A stretch of DNA of 7,379 nucleotides. Source: Bacteroidota bacterium (GTDB taxonomy: Bacteria > Bacteroidota > Bacteroidia > AKYH767-A > JABDAW01). Of this stretch, positions 6,453-7,379 are shown piece after piece. The notes under the pieces were generated by a model, which saw only the letters and a program-made list of their open reading frames with translations, was not told where the DNA came from and did not search any database. A program made the position numbers and the translations under genes. Location of the stretch: positions 1-7,379 of the forward strand of contig JAHEYM010000116.1 of the NCBI GenBank assembly GCA_023251595.1. The letters run 5' to 3'. How positions within the stretch are numbered: position 1 is the first letter of the stretch; each line of letters begins with the position of its first letter.

Positions 6453-7379
6453 ATGAGTGCCTCTGAAAAACAATTTGAAGATCTGAGAAGAATGATTCAT
6501 TGTCTCGACAAACCGAGATTCGATCATTTTATGAGGTGCCTCCAACTGCCTGCGAATGGAGTTCCTCCGTCGAAAGCGATCGGAATTGTCACTTTTCTTA
6601 AGAAAAATAGAGATGCCGATATGCAGGAAACTTTTCTATCGAATTATAAAGGTTCAAATAAATCAACCTTTATGAAACAGGTGATTCGGATTAAAGAAAA
6701 ATTGTTCAGTTCAATTTTAGATGATGAAAATATTCACCGGCCAGGGGTTTACTCTGCTAATACGAGAGCGATTATTGAAGTGAGGAAAAACATCATGATT
6801 GCAAAGTTATTCGGGAGTATTCTATTTGAGGGAAATTTAGAAGGGTTTTTAGATAAAATTATTGCTAAAGCAAAGACATTTGAGTTGTACGATGAATTAT
6901 TGGAAATCTTGAGGTTTAAGTACGTTAATTTATCCGAGAGACACGGCTATATGAAATCTCATCCTCTCAAAAAAGAAATTAATGATGTTATGGGTGAAAG
7001 GGATGCAACCTGGATTGCGATAGAATATAGTATTCAGTACCTCGCATTTGATAATAGCAATTGCAGAGTGACTGAGATTGATTTTAACATAAAAAAAGCC
7101 CTTGTTGATTTAAAAGTACTTGTTCAAAAATATAAATCTCAAATTGTAAAATATTATTATTTAACTTTTTCGATACTCGATAGTCTTACAGATCACAAAA
7201 TTAAAAATGCTGTCGGTTTTTCTAAAGAGTTAGAACAATTGAATCAATTAAATTTTCATAAATTTAATCATGGTCGAAAAATAGGAGTTTTGCGTTTTCA
7301 AGCATTAGTACAGCTTCACGAAAAAAGATTTGAAACTGTTATTAACTCAATCAAAATAGCAAAATCGATTCCCGTCAAT
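6453..7379 (+). CDS. Paralogue 3: uncharacterised helical-repeat-like protein, 3' end outside window
   Basis: An open frame of 309 codons runs from ATG 6453 to the last base with no stop. It begins MSASEKQFEDLRRMIHCL, as in paralogue 2, and shares about 90% of the first ~140 residues, including MKQVIRIKEKLFSSIL and AKTFELYDEL (140-149; AKKFELFDEL in paralogue 2). After ~165 the likeness drops to scattered hydrophobic positions, although the helical pattern and the order of segments remain. If it matches its neighbours, about 200 residues, including the C-terminal domain, lie beyond the window. The promoter is unclear: TTTG (6419-6422) is followed at 22 bp by TATTTTCT, a poor -7 box, unlike the consensus promoter of paralogue 2. 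Function unknown. Confidence 0.88.
   Translation, partial: MSASEKQFEDLRRMIHCLDKPRFDHFMRCLQLPANGVPPSKAIGIVTFLKKNRDADMQETFLSNYKGSNKSTFMKQVIRIKEKLFSSILDDENIHRPGVYSANTRAIIEVRKNIMIAKLFGSILFEGNLEGFLDKIIAKAKTFELYDELLEILRFKYVNLSERHGYMKSHPLKKEINDVMGERDATWIAIEYSIQYLAFDNSNCRVTEIDFNIKKALVDLKVLVQKYKSQIVKYYYLTFSILDSLTDHKIKNAVGFSKELEQLNQLNFHKFNHGRKIGVLRFQALVQLHEKRFETVINSIKIAKSIPVN

Overview
The window looks like a chromosomal segment of a Bacteroidota bacterium. Three things point there: consensus Bacteroidota promoter elements (TTTG, 19 bp, TATTTTTG before the second large gene; TATATTTG before the first), starts without a clear Shine-Dalgarno sequence, and a stand-alone receiver protein of a type common in that phylum. 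I cannot place it more precisely.

Layout. Positions 1-612 hold the C-terminal half of imidazolonepropionase (hutI, histidine degradation), ending in a bidirectional rho-independent terminator. Positions 613-1947 have no intact gene but much structure. There is a tandem array of six short hairpins with different stems and the same CUUACGGG apex (685-815). A probable remnant of an outer-membrane protein end lies on the minus strand (1016-1117). A 291-bp imperfect palindrome can fold as a cross with three side hairpins (1370-1660), and a nested C-rich/G-rich hairpin follows (1839-1880). On the minus strand come a CheY-like response regulator (1948-2394) and, upstream of it, a 60-residue possible small exported protein (2490-2672).

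Positions 2814-7379 carry three tandem plus-strand paralogues: two complete (530 and 517 aa) and one cut by the window end (309 codons). They form a helical-repeat-like family of unknown function. Genes 1 and 2 share a conserved N-terminal core and a conserved C-terminal domain around a poorly conserved middle. Genes 2 and 3 are almost identical over roughly their first 140 residues, and over 93 bp at the start even at DNA level. The array appears to have grown by recent duplication, with divergence concentrated in the middle.

hutI is unrelated to the rest. The regulator and small ORF are divergent from the paralogue cluster and share a 141-bp promoter region with repeats that could be operators, but no functional link is shown. 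The best candidates for something undescribed are the constant-loop hairpin array, the cross-shaped palindrome with three 28-nt loops, and the tandem paralogue family. Short tandem repeats of 7-8 bp that carry stop codons also start at the stop codons of three reading frames.
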